A stretch of DNA of 64,000 bases from Rhizobium lentis (lineage in GTDB: Bacteria > Pseudomonadota > Alphaproteobacteria > Rhizobiales > Rhizobiaceae), in contig NZ_JACHBD010000001.1 in NCBI RefSeq assembly GCF_014200175.1, positions 1,103,907 to 1,167,906 on the forward strand, in the 5' to 3' direction. Each line of letters starts with the position of its first letter. The first letter of the stretch is position 1. Below, piece by piece: positions 63,120 to 64,000 of this stretch. The translations under genes were made by a program, and so were the position numbers. The notes beneath the pieces were generated by a model. The model saw nothing but the letters and a program-made list of their open reading frames with translations, did not search any database and was not told the origin of the DNA.

Positions 63120-64000
63120 GCGCGCTCGACATTGAAAACATCCGCAAGACCTATGGCGAAGTGGAAACGCTGAAAGGCATCGACATCTCGCTGGAAAGCG
63201 GCGAATTCCTCGTGCTGCTCGGCTCCTCCGGCTGCGGCAAGTCCACGCTCCTCAACATCATTGCCGGCCTTGCCGAGGCGACGAGCGGCGACGTCAGGAT
63301 CGGTGGGCGGTCGGTTCTCGGAGTACATCCGAAGGACCGCGACATCGCCATGGTCTTTCAATCATATGCGCTCTATCCCAATCTGACGGTGCACCGGAAC
63401 ATCGGCTTCGGCCTGGAAATGCGCAAGGTGCCGGCGCCCGAGCGTGACAAGGCCGTGCGCGATGCCGCGAAACTCCTGCAGATCGAAAACCTTCTCGACC
63501 GCAAACCGAGCCAGCTCTCCGGCGGCCAGCGCCAGCGCGTCGCGATCGGCCGGGCGCTGGTGCGTAAGCCGGAAGTGTTTCTCTTCGACGAGCCGCTCTC
63601 CAATCTCGACGCCAAGCTGCGCATGGAGATGCGCACTGAGATCAAGCGGCTGCATCAGATGCTGAAGACCACGGTCGTCTATGTAACCCATGATCAAATC
63701 GAGGCGATGACCCTTGCAAGCCGCATCGCCGTCATGCGCGACGGCCGTATCGAGCAGCTGGGCACGCCTGAGGAAATCTACAACCATCCGGCAACACTCT
63801 ATGTTGCCACCTTCGTCGGCGCTCCGCCGATGAACCTGCTGAAGGCGACAGTGCGCGATGGCCGGCTGGCGATTGCAGGTTCTGATGCCAGCCTGCCCCT
63901 ACCGACCCGCTTCGCCGAAGCCGCCGTCAATGGCCGCGAACTCGTCCTCGGCATCCGCCCCGAGGCCCTTCGCACGGACGGCGCCGGCCCGTCGCTCAAG
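63116..64000 (+). CDS. Sugar ABC transporter ATPase (partial, cut by window end)
   Basis: The first 295 codons of a MalK/UgpC-type ATPase, open to the window end. Walker A is GSSGCGKST, the signature is [14 protein letters not shown], Walker B is [12 protein letters not shown], and the H-loop is [10 protein letters not shown]. The regulatory C-terminal domain has just begun. It overlaps the kinase gene by four bases (ATGA) and completes the transporter. Full-length relatives have about 350-370 residues, so some 60-70 residues lie outside. Confidence 0.92.
   Translation, partial: MSALDIENIRKTYGEVETLKGIDISLESGEFLVLLGSSGCGKSTLLNIIAGLAEATSGDVRIGGRSVLGVHPKDRDIAMVFQSYALYPNLTVHRNIGFGLEMRKVPAPERDKAVRDAAKLLQIENLLDRKPSQLSGGQRQRVAIGRALVRKPEVFLFDEPLSNLDAKLRMEMRTEIKRLHQMLKTTVVYVTHDQIEAMTLASRIAVMRDGRIEQLGTPEEIYNHPATLYVATFVGAPPMNLLKATVRDGRLAIAGSDASLPLPTRFAEAAVNGRELVLGIRPEALRTDGAGPSLK

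Noticed and set aside
63101..63999. Minus-strand frames at the window end
   Set aside because: They are shadows of the ABC ATPase, which reads through the window end on the plus strand with all its motifs.

Overview
The window is a high-GC alphaproteobacterial chromosome segment. Gene content and order point to Rhizobium, most likely the R. leguminosarum / R. etli group. The main clues are a braDEFGC-type branched-chain amino acid operon next to a pssB-pssA-like pair, the CcrM/CtrA/ChpT/SciP cell-cycle genes, RpoH of the RpoH1 type, EipA, a rhizobial-type ugp operon, and short palindromic intergenic repeats of a kind common in rhizobia. I saw no rRNA, tRNA, CRISPR array or complete insertion sequence. 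This is mostly ordinary core and accessory chromosome. No clearly new multi-gene system stands out, but several loci deserve a second look.

Layout. (1) 0.2-5.8 kb, minus strand: livH-livM-livG-livF, a small membrane protein, and the binding protein gene. (2) 6.3-8.4 kb: a CysQ/PssB-type phosphatase, a 570-base leader, and a PssA/ExoY-type sugar transferase; a decayed ORF follows. (3) 9.4-14.5 kb: a cell-cycle and envelope block with sciP, a PqiA-like protein, a small acetyltransferase, fliJ, ctrA, a degenerate receiver protein, chpT and eipA. The intergenic regions hold GANTC methylation sites and near-consensus CtrA boxes. (4) 14.7-25.5 kb: housekeeping genes and conserved unknowns: a coiled-coil membrane protein, a TrmH-type methyltransferase, an RluA-type pseudouridine synthase, rpoH, a large acidic membrane protein, purA, an EamA exporter and a GNAT protein. 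(5) 25.7-28.0 kb: an EAL-domain pseudogene and a xylonate dehydratase-like gene. (6) 28.3-46.3 kb: an efflux-rich stretch. It has an RND pump with a LysR regulator and an apparently dead alpha/beta hydrolase, an EmrAB-type pump with its MarR repressor, a CPA1 antiporter, and a second RND pump. An SDR/LysR deletion scar and a 3-methyladenine glycosylase lie between the pumps. (7) 46.4-51.9 kb: a phosphatase, an acyl-CoA dehydrogenase/SfnB-like protein with an Rrf2 regulator, and a small metabolic group (SDR, hydroxypyruvate isomerase-like, CMD-like, cupin). (8) 51.9-64.0 kb: ugpB-A-E-C on the minus strand, a ROK repressor, and a divergent operon of binding protein, two permeases, SIS enzyme, PfkB kinase and ABC ATPase. 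The last gene is cut by the window end.

How the genes work together. CtrA is the master cell-cycle regulator, ChpT the phosphotransferase that feeds it, and SciP its inhibitor. FliJ and EipA are plausible outputs. The two sugar ABC operons flank one ROK repressor. Both carry a strong hairpin between the binding-protein gene and the first permease gene. The right-hand operon has the same protein set as the Bacillus fructosamine (frl) system, so it may take up and break down Amadori-type sugar amines; this is inference.
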